The notes beneath the pieces were generated by a model that was given only the letters and a program-made list of their open reading frames with translations, searched no databases and was not told the DNA's origin. Source: Nocardia yamanashiensis NBRC 100130 (GTDB lineage Bacteria; Actinomycetota; Actinomycetes; Mycobacteriales; Mycobacteriaceae). From it: a stretch of 64,000 nucleotides of DNA. The stretch is from contig NZ_BDCD01000017.1 in NCBI RefSeq assembly GCF_001613325.1, positions 1-64,000 of the forward strand, in the 5' to 3' direction. Positions within the stretch are counted from its first letter, which is position 1. Each line of letters starts with the position of its first letter. The translations under genes and the position numbers were made by a program. Of this stretch, positions 34,041 through 42,784 are shown piece after piece.

Positions 34041-35178
34041 GCTGCTCGTTTCTCGGTGCCGGACGGGCGGATTCGATGCCGCGGGCGAGGGCCGCGACCT
34101 GGGCGTCATAGGTGTCGCCGGCTTCGGCGCCGCTGCCGTCCAGGCCGCGCAGCCCCGGCAGCAGATCGCCGAAGGCGTTGACCTCGCCGATGGCGAAGCG
34201 CCGCCAGCCGATACCGGGCAGCAGGTCCACGCCGACGCGGGAGAACCGCGGGAAGCAGGCGGCGGCGCGCTCGCACAACGCCAGCACCTCGGACCAGTCG
34301 CCGCCCGCATTGTCGATGGCGGTGCGGGCGGCGGCGAGATCGCCACGCGCACCGCCCAAATGCAGGTTCGTCATCGGCGACGGGCTGGTGCGCACCACGG
34401 CATGGGTCGCGCGACCGGCGACCACCACCACGCGCAGATCCGCGCTCCGGCCATCCTGCGACGCCTTGGGCAGCCACCGCTCGATATGCAACCCGTCCGG
34501 CGCGAGCGCGTCGACGATCGCGGCCACCTCGGCTTCGGTGGTGTAGCGCCGCACGCGCAGCGAATTGAACAGCCGCCCTTGCCCATCGCGCTGCACCGAG
34601 GTGGTGGCCTGCACCCGCCCACCGCTCGCGGTCTCCACGGCCAGCACTCCGGAAGCGGAGGATCCGTGTGCGAGCTTGACGAAAGCGCGCGTCAGCCCGG
34701 CGGCCGCCATACGCTCGCGCACGTCCTGCCAGTCACGCACGGGTTCGACCGCTCCGGAGGTCGGCGAGAACGGCACGGCCACACCGGCATTGCGCAGTAC
34801 TTCGTGACAGCGGCGCTTGTCGAACAGCACCGCCAGTTCGGCCGGATCGTCGAGCAGCGTCGCGCCACCCGCCGCCGCCAGCTCGGATACCGTCCACGCG
34901 GCCGCGATGAATCGCCCGTACCAGCGCGCGCTTCCCTCCACGCGGGTCGAATCCTCGACGCCGCGTAGCATCCGCTCGACCTCCGGATCCTCCCCCGGCG
35001 ATTCCAGCCGCACCAGCTCACCGGCCCGGAATCCGGCGCCGCCCGTGAGCACTTCGCGCCACGACACCACTCGCGCCGCCGGTCGGCCCGCCCGCCGCAG
35101 CGCCTCCTGGAACAGCGTCACCCGCCGGTTCTCCGGAATCCCGACTACCACCAACCGCGGCGGGTGTGCGCCGTTCAC
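34027..35178 (-). CDS. STM4014-family protein (ATP-grasp-like)
   Basis: This 383-residue protein has ATP-grasp features: a lysine-bearing strand FVKLAHGSSASGVLAVE in the middle and the late metal-binding region RFAIGEVNAFGDLLPGL. ATP-grasp enzymes activate a carboxylate as acyl phosphate and join it to an amine, so ligation of a small molecule or peptide is the expected role. The start is GTG 35178, which overlaps the stop of the LRR gene (GTGA). The next gene overlaps its end by 14 bases, so translation is coupled throughout. Confidence 0.8.
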   Translation of the reverse strand: MNGAHPPRLVVVGIPENRRVTLFQEALRRAGRPAARVVSWREVLTGGAGFRAGELVRLESPGEDPEVERMLRGVEDSTRVEGSARWYGRFIAAAWTVSELAAAGGATLLDDPAELAVLFDKRRCHEVLRNAGVAVPFSPTSGAVEPVRDWQDVRERMAAAGLTRAFVKLAHGSSASGVLAVETASGGRVQATTSVQRDGQGRLFNSLRVRRYTTEAEVAAIVDALAPDGLHIERWLPKASQDGRSADLRVVVVAGRATHAVVRTSPSPMTNLHLGGARGDLAAARTAIDNAGGDWSEVLALCERAAACFPRFSRVGVDLLPGIGWRRFAIGEVNAFGDLLPGLRGLDGSGAEAGDTYDAQVAALARGIESARPAPRNEQHAIA

Positions 35179-36125
35179 TCCGAGACGGCGGTGTAGCGGC
35201 GATCGGCGGGATCGTCTTCGTCCTCTTCGGTTTCGGCGTCCGAGAGGTCGACGATCACGCCGCTGGGTTCCAGGGCGTCGCGTAGGCGCTGTTGCATGGC
35301 GGCGCCGATGAAATGGTGGTGCAGGTCCAGGGAGGTGAGGTGGGTGAGGGGCTGGCCGGACAGCAGGGCTTCCGCGCCGGCGTTGCCGAGGGTGCCCATC
35401 GACAGGTCGAGGGAGGTCAGGCCCGCTACCACGGGGGCGCTGGCGATGGCGGCGGCGATCTCGTCCTGAATCTCGCTGTTGCGCAGGGCGAGATGGCGCA
35501 GGTGCGGTAGTCGGGCGCCGCTGAGCAGGGGTTCCAGGTCGGCGATGCTGGTGTCGCCGCCATACCAGGAGACGCCGAGCCACAGGTCCAGGTGTTCGAG
35601 GGCGGGCAGTTCGCTCGCGCCGATGCCGCGCACCACATCCGCGCCCAGGCCGCCGGTCTGGACGGTCAGCTTCCGTAGCGCGGGGTGGGTGAGGCGCGAG
35701 AAGCCCAGATCCGCGCCGCCGCGCACACCGAACTCGGTGAGTTTCGGGAAGGCGTCCAGCAGCGGTTTCACCTCCGACTGGTGGATCCAGGAGATCTCGT
35801 TCTCCTCATAGGTGATGTCCCCCAGGAAGATCGCGCGCAGGGCGGGCAGTTTGTGCTTCGCCGCCGCCAGCGCCTCGATCACGTCCGCGGAGGTGGTGTC
35901 GGACTCCCCGTACGACCCGACCACCAGTGCCCGCACCGCCGCGGTGTCGACGGTGTCGGCGAACCGCGCGAAGGCTTCCGGCCAGGTCTCCTTGGCATCC
36001 CACGGCGCGATGCTCACCCGCCACGCCACCTGCCCGGCCGCCGGTAGCCCGGCTTTCGGTGCGGCGTCGGGGAACTCGAAGACGGGCAGGCCGTGGAAAT
36101 CCTGCAGATGGTCGGAAATTGTCAT
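35175..36125 (-). CDS. STM4015-family leucine-rich-repeat protein
   Basis: This 316-residue protein has a non-repeat N-terminal domain (residues 1-110; HLQDFHGLPVFEF near the start) followed by five or six leucine-rich repeats such as LPALEHLDLWLG, LPHLRHLALRNSEIQ, LTSLDLSMGTLG and LTSLDLHHHFIG. The C-terminal tail is acidic. As first gene of the STM4011-STM4015 operon it may act as a scaffold or substrate-binding partner for the enzymes. ATG 36125 fits the family start; a further upstream ATG adds seven residues. Confidence 0.85.
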   Translation of the reverse strand: MTISDHLQDFHGLPVFEFPDAAPKAGLPAAGQVAWRVSIAPWDAKETWPEAFARFADTVDTAAVRALVVGSYGESDTTSADVIEALAAAKHKLPALRAIFLGDITYEENEISWIHQSEVKPLLDAFPKLTEFGVRGGADLGFSRLTHPALRKLTVQTGGLGADVVRGIGASELPALEHLDLWLGVSWYGGDTSIADLEPLLSGARLPHLRHLALRNSEIQDEIAAAIASAPVVAGLTSLDLSMGTLGNAGAEALLSGQPLTHLTSLDLHHHFIGAAMQQRLRDALEPSGVIVDLSDAETEEDEDDPADRRYTAVSE

Positions 36126-36443
36126 ATCGCGGGCTCCGTACACCAAGACTGTGGGCGATCTGTTGTGCCGGGCTCGTTTCTACCAAGCCCCGCCGACAAC
36201 CCCGCCGCGCGGGTGCGGACGCCGAGTGGGCGGCGGACCGAGGGAGTGACAGGCCGCCGCGGGCACCCGCCGGACCGCCGGGCCGAGCGACCGGAGTCGA
36301 GTCCCGGACGGCCCGGCCGCCACGGGTGAGCGCAGCCGCGCGGGAATCGTGGTGACCGTCGCTCGTCGACGCGAATTGTCGTACCCCACCGGTACTTTCG
36401 ATATCGAGCCGGCGCACGGGGCGACGGCGAGGAGGAATGTCCG
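36126..36443. other. Divergent intergenic region ahead of STM4015 operon
   Basis: These 318 bases separate two divergent genes and should hold both promoters. A short inverted repeat, GTACC-N5-GGTAC, lies at 36,381-36,395, about 50 bases before the plus-strand gene. A GAGGAGGA ribosome-binding site lies directly ahead of that gene. No coding frame is convincing. Confidence 0.5.
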
Positions 36444-36767
36444 ATGTACCGACAGGGCGATGTCTTGATCGTGCCCATCCCGGCCGAATCCGTGCCCGCC
36501 GCGGCAGTGGAAGCCCGCGGCGAGGCGCGGGACGCCCGCGGCCGCATGGTGCTCGCCCTCGGTGAGGTCACCGGCCACGCCCACGCCCTCGCCGCCCCCG
36601 GCCGCCTCATCCGCTCCGGCACTTCCGCCACCGCCCTGCTCGAACTACCCGAAGGCGGCCGCCTGGTCCACGAGGAGCACGCTCCCATCGTCCTCCCCAA
36701 GGGCTGGTACCGCGTAGTCCGCCAACGCGAATACCTCCCCGGCGCGGTCCGCATCGTCGCCGACTGA
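36444..36767 (+). CDS. Conserved hypothetical protein next to STM4015 operon
   Basis: This 107-residue soluble protein has conserved-looking segments: MYRQGDVLIVPIP at the start, VLALGEVTGHAHAL in the middle and LVHEEHAPIVLPKGWYRVVR near the end. The histidines (GHAH, HEEH) could bind a metal in a small beta-rich fold. It is divergent from the STM4015 operon and begins after a strong ribosome-binding site. The function is unknown. Confidence 0.75.
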   Translation: MYRQGDVLIVPIPAESVPAAAVEARGEARDARGRMVLALGEVTGHAHALAAPGRLIRSGTSATALLELPEGGRLVHEEHAPIVLPKGWYRVVRQREYLPGAVRIVAD

Positions 36768-36922
36768 CCTGCTCCCGCACGATCCGTCGGGGCCATGCGA
36801 CGAACCGAATCAACTGTCGCACCACCGGATCGACCACCACGACGGTCCGGGACGCCGAGGGCGAATCGGGCCGACAGGCCGGACTGGGGCGCCGGACGAA
36901 ACCTGGCCGGGTCTCGGGGCCG

Positions 36923-37004
36923 GGCCGGGTCAGGTCACCTAACCGGGGCCCGGGCCGGGTCAGGTCACCCAACCGGACCTGGCCGGGTCAGGTCACCCAA
37001 CCGG
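36923..37004. repeat. Three tandem copies of a 24-bp unit
   Basis: A 24-base unit built on GGCCGGGTCAGGTCACC and ending AACCGG occurs at 36,923-36,946, 36,953-36,976 and 36,981-37,004. The copies differ at one position and their starts are 30 and 28 bases apart. A partial copy (CTGGCCGGGTC) precedes them. They fill the middle of the 333-base gap (36,768-37,100), which otherwise holds no gene, and end about 100 bases before the DUF6745 gene. They could be repeated protein-binding sites or a neutral tandem repeat. Confidence 0.8.
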
Positions 37005-37100
37005 ACCGGGCCGCGGCGGAGACGGTCCGGATCTGGCTGGCCCGCCGAAGCAGCGGCCGGTACCTTCCTTTCGAATTCATCTGTCAGGGACGGGATTTCC

Positions 37101-38165
37101 ATGAGCACTACCGATGAGTGGCGCGCTGTAGCGGCGGCCACCGGGCGCGCGGATCGGGCGGCGGCCGAAGCCGCGGCGCGGACGGCCTATGAGACGGCGG
37201 GGCTGGTCGCGCCGCCGCGGTTCGTATGGGTCGAATCGCCGCTGGCGGCGGTGGCGGCCGTGCGGGAGCTGGACGAGCCGGGGCGGTCGGTTCGGGATGC
37301 GGTGCGGACTCGGGTGTGGGCTGCCGAAAGGCAGCGGGTATACGCGGAATTGGGGGCGGCGGGGTGGGCCGAGCGGTGGAATTCCACCGGGGCGCAGCTG
37401 TGGGATACGACGCGGGCGCTGACGGACCGGATTCGCGGAGCGGTGGTGGAGCAGCTGGTCGGTCCGGATCCGGATGTGCTGGCGGAGGCCGATATCGAGC
37501 TGGAGATCGACCACGACGCGCGCAAGGACTACGTCGCCACCGCGAGCGAGGTGCGCGGGGTGCTGCTGGACGCGGTGCTCGGGCAGCACGACGCGGCCTG
37601 GCTGGCGGTGTTCGACGACAGCGCCGCACTCGCCGGGCTGGCGGGAGTGGCGCGAAACGCGCACTGGTGGTGGCCCTTCGAGAACGCCGTCGTGTTCTGC
37701 GAACGCCCGGAACTGCTGCTGCGTGACGAGGCGGGCCGCCTGCACGGCGTGACCGGCCCGGCGCTGCGGTACGCCGACGGGTTCGCGCTACTCGCCTGGC
37801 ACGGAATGCCGGTGCCCACGGACTTCCTGGCGGAGCTGGAATCCCTCAGCCCGGAACGCATTCGCGCCGAGGACAATGCCGAGCTGCGCCGCGTCATGCT
37901 GGAGCATTTCGGCTACGACCGGTACCTGGCCGAATCCAATGCCGAACCGGTCCACCGCGACGAGACCGGAATCCTCTGGCGGATACCGCTTCCCGGTGAC
38001 GAAGATGTCGTCATGGTCGAGGTGGTCAACTCCACCGCCGAACCCGATGGCACCTTCAACACCTACTGGCTACGCGTTCCCCCGACCACGAACACCGCCA
38101 AGGAAGGCGTCGCCTGGACCTTCGGCCTGGAAGCCGCGGAATACGACCCGCTACGCCAGACCTAG
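37101..38165 (+). CDS. DUF6745-type hypothetical protein
   Basis: This 354-residue soluble protein is rich in tryptophan and acidic residues. A helical N-terminal half contains RVWAAERQRVYAELG and WLAVFDDSA. The second half contains HWWWPFENAVVFCERPE, LRDEAGRLHGVTGPALRYAD and ERIRAEDNAELRRVMLEHFG, which match my recollection of the DUF6745 family. The role is unknown. Members often sit beside leucine-rich-repeat proteins, and here the STM4015 operon is close. ATG 37101 was chosen as first start after the repeat region. Confidence 0.65.
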   Translation: MSTTDEWRAVAAATGRADRAAAEAAARTAYETAGLVAPPRFVWVESPLAAVAAVRELDEPGRSVRDAVRTRVWAAERQRVYAELGAAGWAERWNSTGAQLWDTTRALTDRIRGAVVEQLVGPDPDVLAEADIELEIDHDARKDYVATASEVRGVLLDAVLGQHDAAWLAVFDDSAALAGLAGVARNAHWWWPFENAVVFCERPELLLRDEAGRLHGVTGPALRYADGFALLAWHGMPVPTDFLAELESLSPERIRAEDNAELRRVMLEHFGYDRYLAESNAEPVHRDETGILWRIPLPGDEDVVMVEVVNSTAEPDGTFNTYWLRVPPTTNTAKEGVAWTFGLEAAEYDPLRQT

Positions 38166-38250
38166 GCCGGACGCCGGACCCAGCGCCTTCCACGGGGTGG
38201 CGGACATTCGGAACTGGACGGCGCACCCGCATCCCTCGGGGCCGCACGGT

Positions 38251-39876
38251 TCAGGGGTTGCAGTGGGTGGCGATGCCGGCCGTATCCAGTTTCGGATGGG
38301 TTGTCGGCAGGCAGGGCTGGGTTGCGCCATCCAGGGTGATGTCTTTGAAATCGAGGGTGGCGGCGGCTATTTGCCCGCCGGAGCTGGCGGTACGGATGAG
38401 TGGGCCGGTAGTGGCGGCGATGGAGGTACGGGCCACGGTGCCGGTGAGACGGGCGGTGTCGCCGACATTGATGATGTTGAGGCCGTGGGCGGCGGCGCCG
38501 GAAATCGTGGTGTCGCGAATGTCGAAGGTGAGTTCCGATGTGGCCGGGCCGGAGCCGGACGGGGTGTAGGCGATGAGGCCGACGGCGTCGGCGCTGCAAT
38601 CGCCCAGGTCGGAATCGGTCACGGTGAGCGCGGTTTTCGCGGTGCGGCCGAAATTGGTGGTGACCAGGCAGGTGCCGAGATTCGCGGGCACCACGGAATT
38701 GAGGAGGGCGCCGGGGAATTCGGAGTGATAGGCGCGGACGCGTTCCAAGGTGAGCGACTGCCGCGCCCCGCCGGTGGTCAGGTTGTAGTTCTCGATGATG
38801 TCACCGGCGACGGTGTCGAAAGTGCTGTCGGAGACCTTGACCCGGCTGTTCGGGCTGCCGTTGGTGGTGACATATTCCAGACCGTTGGCCGAGAAATTGC
38901 CGTACCCGCCGTGAAATTCATTGCGGGTCACAGTCACGTCCATGGTCGCCTGCCCGAGCGCATTGAGGAACAGCCCCTCGCTGTCGGCCACCTTGTTCAA
39001 CAGCGAGGTGGTGGGCGAGGCGATCTCGGTCTGCGAGTTCCCGGTCAGCTCGGCGGTGAGCTGCGCGGAGTCGGCGGCTTGCAGCCCCACCGCCAGCACG
39101 GACAGCTTGATCAGGCCGAGGTTGATGGTGCGCACCGAATTCCCGGTCAAGGCCGCTGTCACCCGGCTGGTGCCGTGCGCCCGTACATCGATGCCGTCAC
39201 CGCACGCGGTGTCGTGCACGGCGTTCCCCTCGATGCGCACGTTCCCGGCAGCGGCGGAGAAGTCGGTCATGATGGCCGCCCACCCGTTGTTCAGGGTGAT
39301 GAACTCGGGCAAGGCCGGTACCGCCGTACCCAGCGGCAGGCTGGCCGGCAGCGTGAACGGCCCGATCATGAACCCGTCGGAACACTGGGTATTGGTGCCG
39401 CTCACATCATTTCCGGCAATCACGACATTCGCGGCATCGGATCCGTAGATCCCGCCCCGCCGCGCGCCAGATATGACCAGATTGCGCACTTCCGCGCCGG
39501 GCGCGAGCCGCACCGCGTCCCCATCCCGGGCTCCGGTGGAGTTCGCGATCCGCGGCAGCGCCGCATTCCCGGCGGCCCCCACCACCGCCGGACCGTCCCC
39601 TACCAGTTTCTGCCGCGGTTTGAGCGTGATACCCCCGTCCAGCGCGGGCACGTCCGCCGCGACCGGCACCACCACGATGGCGTCCCCGTCCCGCGAAGCT
39701 GATTCGGCGCGAGCGAGGGAATCGAAGGGAGACTCGGCGCTCCCGGTCCCGCCCGCGGGGGCGGCGGCGCTGACATACCAGGTCGCCGAATCCGGTTCCG
39801 CCGTGGCGAGTCCGGCCGGGGATGCGGCGCAGGCGAAGAGAACGAGGAGCACTGCCGAAGCGCGGGCGGCTGACAT
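38251..39876 (-). CDS. Secreted parallel beta-helix protein
   Basis: This 541-residue protein has a signal peptide (start MSAARASAVLLVLFACAASP, cleavage near the TAEP stretch) and no later membrane anchor. The mature part is a right-handed parallel beta-helix of the pectate-lyase-like kind. It begins with TWYVSAAAPAGGTGSAESPF and has many Asn/Gly-rich short strands (VRNLVISGARRGGIYG, VVIAGNDVSG, VTVTRNEFHGG). A carbohydrate-binding or polysaccharide-degrading role is possible, but no catalytic residues are assignable. An in-frame ATG 21 codons upstream exists, but the shorter start puts the signal peptide at the N-terminus. Confidence 0.8.
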   Translation of the reverse strand: MSAARASAVLLVLFACAASPAGLATAEPDSATWYVSAAAPAGGTGSAESPFDSLARAESASRDGDAIVVVPVAADVPALDGGITLKPRQKLVGDGPAVVGAAGNAALPRIANSTGARDGDAVRLAPGAEVRNLVISGARRGGIYGSDAANVVIAGNDVSGTNTQCSDGFMIGPFTLPASLPLGTAVPALPEFITLNNGWAAIMTDFSAAAGNVRIEGNAVHDTACGDGIDVRAHGTSRVTAALTGNSVRTINLGLIKLSVLAVGLQAADSAQLTAELTGNSQTEIASPTTSLLNKVADSEGLFLNALGQATMDVTVTRNEFHGGYGNFSANGLEYVTTNGSPNSRVKVSDSTFDTVAGDIIENYNLTTGGARQSLTLERVRAYHSEFPGALLNSVVPANLGTCLVTTNFGRTAKTALTVTDSDLGDCSADAVGLIAYTPSGSGPATSELTFDIRDTTISGAAAHGLNIINVGDTARLTGTVARTSIAATTGPLIRTASSGGQIAAATLDFKDITLDGATQPCLPTTHPKLDTAGIATHCNP

Positions 39877-39970
39877 GCAAGCACCCTGCCAGGCGGCGCG
39901 GCGACCCGTCCATCCGGCAAAATGCCAGGAAACGGGCACTTTTGCCGACTATGTGCACAAGCCCGGCGGG

Positions 39971-40243
39971 CTAGTCCAGATGGTCGGGGAAGGCGGGCAA
40001 CTCCGGTTCGGGCATTTCCTCCAGTGTTGCCAGCTGGAGATGGATGAACGCGGCGATCCGGTGCCGGGCTCCGGCCGGCAGCAGATCGATATCGGCCCCG
40101 CTGAGCGGGTTCGCACCGAACGAATGGGGCTGCGGCTCTTCGATTTCGGGCCCCCCGGGAACAACCTCTAGCTGAGGCCGCCGAACGGACGGCCCACGCT
40201 CGGGCTCGTCCGCATCCGCGGCGGCAACGGCGGTTCGCACCAT
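39971..40243 (-). CDS. Small acidic hypothetical protein
   Basis: This 90-residue soluble protein has a disordered N-terminal half and a conserved-looking helical C-terminus, HRIAAFIHLQLATLEEMPEP, ending FPDHLD. It shows normal actinobacterial codon bias and lies alone between the beta-helix and lipase genes on the same strand. The function is unknown and the start is uncertain. Confidence 0.5.
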   Translation of the reverse strand: MVRTAVAAADADEPERGPSVRRPQLEVVPGGPEIEEPQPHSFGANPLSGADIDLLPAGARHRIAAFIHLQLATLEEMPEPELPAFPDHLD

Positions 40244-40334
40244 AACGAAACCATAACCCCTGGGACGCTTACGCGGGAGGCGTTGGCGCAGTTGAGCCTT
40301 CGAGTTGCATAACGAAACAGCAGCCCCATCCGTA

Positions 40335-41729
40335 TCACCGGGCGCCGAGCGGATAACCGGTCAGCAGCGCGGCGAGCTGCGGCCATTTCGCGCCCAGCAG
40401 GGTGGCGAAGTCACCATCGGTCAGCGTACTCACCGGACTGGTGATCGTGCACCCCTGCGCCACCGGCACCCCGTTCATCCGGTCGATGAGGAATTGGTAG
40501 CCGTCCGGAAGCCAGCCGATAATGCCGGAAATGTGCTCGGCCAGCAATTCCCGGGTATAGGTGATGCGGGCGTTCGGATCCCGGCAATAACCCTCCACGA
40601 CCCGATCGGTGCCGGTGTTCGGAATGAACTCGTCGTTCTGCGCGTGGTACAGGTACATCGGGATGTCCGGGACGTTCTTGCCGAGTTCCTGCGCGGTGAG
40701 CGTCGCGCTCACTTCCGGGATGTCGAGGGGATCGCCCGCGCCGGTGTAGGAACCGAGGTAGTTCCAGAACGGGAACAGCGCCGAACCCTGCGGGTGGCAG
40801 AGCATGCCCTTGAGGGAGGTCATGAAGCGCCCGAACCAGTCGAATCTGGTTTCCAGCAAATTCCGGACTTCGGGGTATTCGGTGGCGAAACCGTGCAGCG
40901 CGGCGCCGATCAACCCCGCGCCCAGATTGGCATTGTTGCTGCGCAGCACGGCTTTCAGATCTCCCATTACCACGCCGCCGATGGACGCCCCGACGATATT
41001 CAGCTCCGGCGCGTATTCACCGTGATGTTCGGCGACCCAGCCGGTGGGAATGGTGCCGCCGGAATAGCCCATCAAGCCGACCGGGGTCCGGTCACCCGCG
41101 GTCAATTGCAACGGCGCGAAGTTCTCGGCCGCGCGAATACCGTCCAGGGTGGCCCGGCCGCCGAGAATGGCCGCGCCGTAAGCGGAATTGGGGCCCTCGT
41201 AGTCGGGAATGGCGACCGCCCAGCCCTGTGAGATGCCGAGCAGCATGGCGAGCGCGGTCTCGGCGGAGTTCACGTAGTCGACCGGAATCGAACCCTGTTG
41301 GGCGACATAGGACATGGCGCAGTACCGCGCGGTGGAATCCTCGGCCACCTGGTACGACAGCAGTTTCAGCCCGTCGGCGGGGGCGGGGCCGCGCGGTTTC
41401 AGCACGGTGGTGACGGTGGCGATGGGCGCGCCGTGACTGTCGTCGGTGCGGTACAGCAGCTGCCAGGCGTCGATATTGAACGGCAGCACCGACAGGAACG
41501 CCGGGGTGATCTGCCGGGCCTTGATGATGCCGCCGGGCGGCGTGCCGGCGATGGCATCGGCGGGAGCGTTGTAGAAGGCGTCCAGCTCCGGCGGCACCAC
41601 GATGACCGGCAGCGGCTGGATCGGAACGTCGGCGTAGTCCGGTGCGGCGTGCGCGCCGCCCGTCCCGGCCGTGCCGAGCACGGCGAGCAGGGCGCCGACC
41701 AGCAGCGCGGCAATCGTGTGAGCACGCAC
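40335..41729 (-). CDS. Secreted LIP-family lipase
   Basis: This 464-residue alpha/beta hydrolase has a signal peptide (cleavage near AHAAPDYA). It resembles fungal-type secretory lipases (LIP family), which are frequent in Nocardia and mycobacteria. The nucleophile elbow is GLMGYSGGTIPTGW, with serine near 223; the acid and histidine come late (NDEFIPNTGTDRVVEGYC and LAEHISGIIGWLP). Cysteines in CAMSYV, MLCHPQ and GYCRDP may form disulfides. It probably hydrolyses triacylglycerol or other long-chain esters outside the cell. It stands alone, with the LysR gene 130 bases upstream on the same strand. Confidence 0.9.
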   Translation of the reverse strand: MRAHTIAALLVGALLAVLGTAGTGGAHAAPDYADVPIQPLPVIVVPPELDAFYNAPADAIAGTPPGGIIKARQITPAFLSVLPFNIDAWQLLYRTDDSHGAPIATVTTVLKPRGPAPADGLKLLSYQVAEDSTARYCAMSYVAQQGSIPVDYVNSAETALAMLLGISQGWAVAIPDYEGPNSAYGAAILGGRATLDGIRAAENFAPLQLTAGDRTPVGLMGYSGGTIPTGWVAEHHGEYAPELNIVGASIGGVVMGDLKAVLRSNNANLGAGLIGAALHGFATEYPEVRNLLETRFDWFGRFMTSLKGMLCHPQGSALFPFWNYLGSYTGAGDPLDIPEVSATLTAQELGKNVPDIPMYLYHAQNDEFIPNTGTDRVVEGYCRDPNARITYTRELLAEHISGIIGWLPDGYQFLIDRMNGVPVAQGCTITSPVSTLTDGDFATLLGAKWPQLAALLTGYPLGAR

Positions 41730-41859
41730 GGGAGCCCACCCTTTCTTATGGCCGATCGGGACGACGCTGTCGCCTACCGAATAAAGAGAGTGATTACTCC
41801 CTAAGTTAGAGTGACGCCGCTCACCGTGTCAATGGGTGTCTCGGACAGTCTCGCCGGGC

Positions 41860-42768
41860 TCAGGCCGGGCGGCGGGCGATGGTGTACAGGTCGCGGGCCG
41901 GACCCACTGGGCGCTGACCGCGCTGCCAGACGGCGCGCAGTTCCCGATCCAGGTCGAGGCCGACCACATCGGGCGAGACCAGGGTGGCGGCGGCCAGTTC
42001 GCCCGCCACGGCCAGCGAGCTGAGCACGGCCGGGGCCAGCCCGTCCGCGACGGCGGTCTTGATGGCGGTGGTGGAGGACAGTTCCAGTACCACCGTCGGC
42101 TCCCAGCCGGGCAGGGCGCGGGTCATGGCGCGCTCGAAGGAGGTCCGGGTGCCGGAGCCGCGCTCGCGATAGATGAGCGGCGTCTCGGCCAGCTCCTCCA
42201 CGGTGATCTTGCCGTGCCGAGCCCAGGGGTGCCCGGGCGCGACCACCACGACCAGGCTGTCGCGTTCCACCACATGGCTTTCCAACTCGCGCGGGATCTG
42301 CGGGCTCTCCACGAAACCGATGCCGGCGCGGCCCTCCAGCACCGCCCGCGCCACCTCCGCGGAATTGCCCGATTCCAGCGCGACGGCGGTGTCGGGCATC
42401 CGGACCCGCAGCGCCACCAGCCATTTCGGGAACAGGTACTCGGCGACGGTCTGGCTGGCGGCCACCCGCAATTGCGAATCGCGTTGCGCCCGCAGCGTAT
42501 CGATGCCGACGTCCAGCCGGGTCGCGGCATCGACCACCTCGCGGGCCCATTCCGCGATCAGCGCGCCCGCCGGGGTGGGCCGTGAGCCGAGCGTGGTGCG
42601 CTCCAGCACCGGCATGCCGACCAGCTGCTCCAGGTACCTGATCCGCGAGCTGGCCGAGGGCTGACTGATGCCGTGCTCCTTGGCCGCCCGGCCCAGACTC
42701 CCGAGCTCGATCACCGACAGCAGCAGATCCAGGGCCGCCAGATCAGGGACTCGCGGAGATAGAGGCAT
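41860..42768 (-). CDS. LysR-family transcriptional regulator
   Basis: This 302-residue protein has an N-terminal winged helix-turn-helix (LGSLGRAAKEHGISQPSASS, then RIRYLEQ) and a periplasmic-binding-like effector domain (LRVAASQTVAEYLFPKWL...IYRERGSGTRTSFE). The effector domain resembles CysB/CbbR-like regulators that sense small anions. It follows the HD-domain gene by 16 bases on the same strand, so the two form an operon, which is unusual for LysR genes. Its target and inducer are unknown. Confidence 0.85.
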   Translation of the reverse strand: MPLSPRVPDLAALDLLLSVIELGSLGRAAKEHGISQPSASSRIRYLEQLVGMPVLERTTLGSRPTPAGALIAEWAREVVDAATRLDVGIDTLRAQRDSQLRVAASQTVAEYLFPKWLVALRVRMPDTAVALESGNSAEVARAVLEGRAGIGFVESPQIPRELESHVVERDSLVVVVAPGHPWARHGKITVEELAETPLIYRERGSGTRTSFERAMTRALPGWEPTVVLELSSTTAIKTAVADGLAPAVLSSLAVAGELAAATLVSPDVVGLDLDRELRAVWQRGQRPVGPARDLYTIARRPA

Positions 42769-42784
42769 AGGGCGATTCTATGCC

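Noticed and set aside
36923..37004. CRISPR-like array
   Set aside because: Only three copies with 4-6 base spacers; no spacers of CRISPR length and no cas genes.
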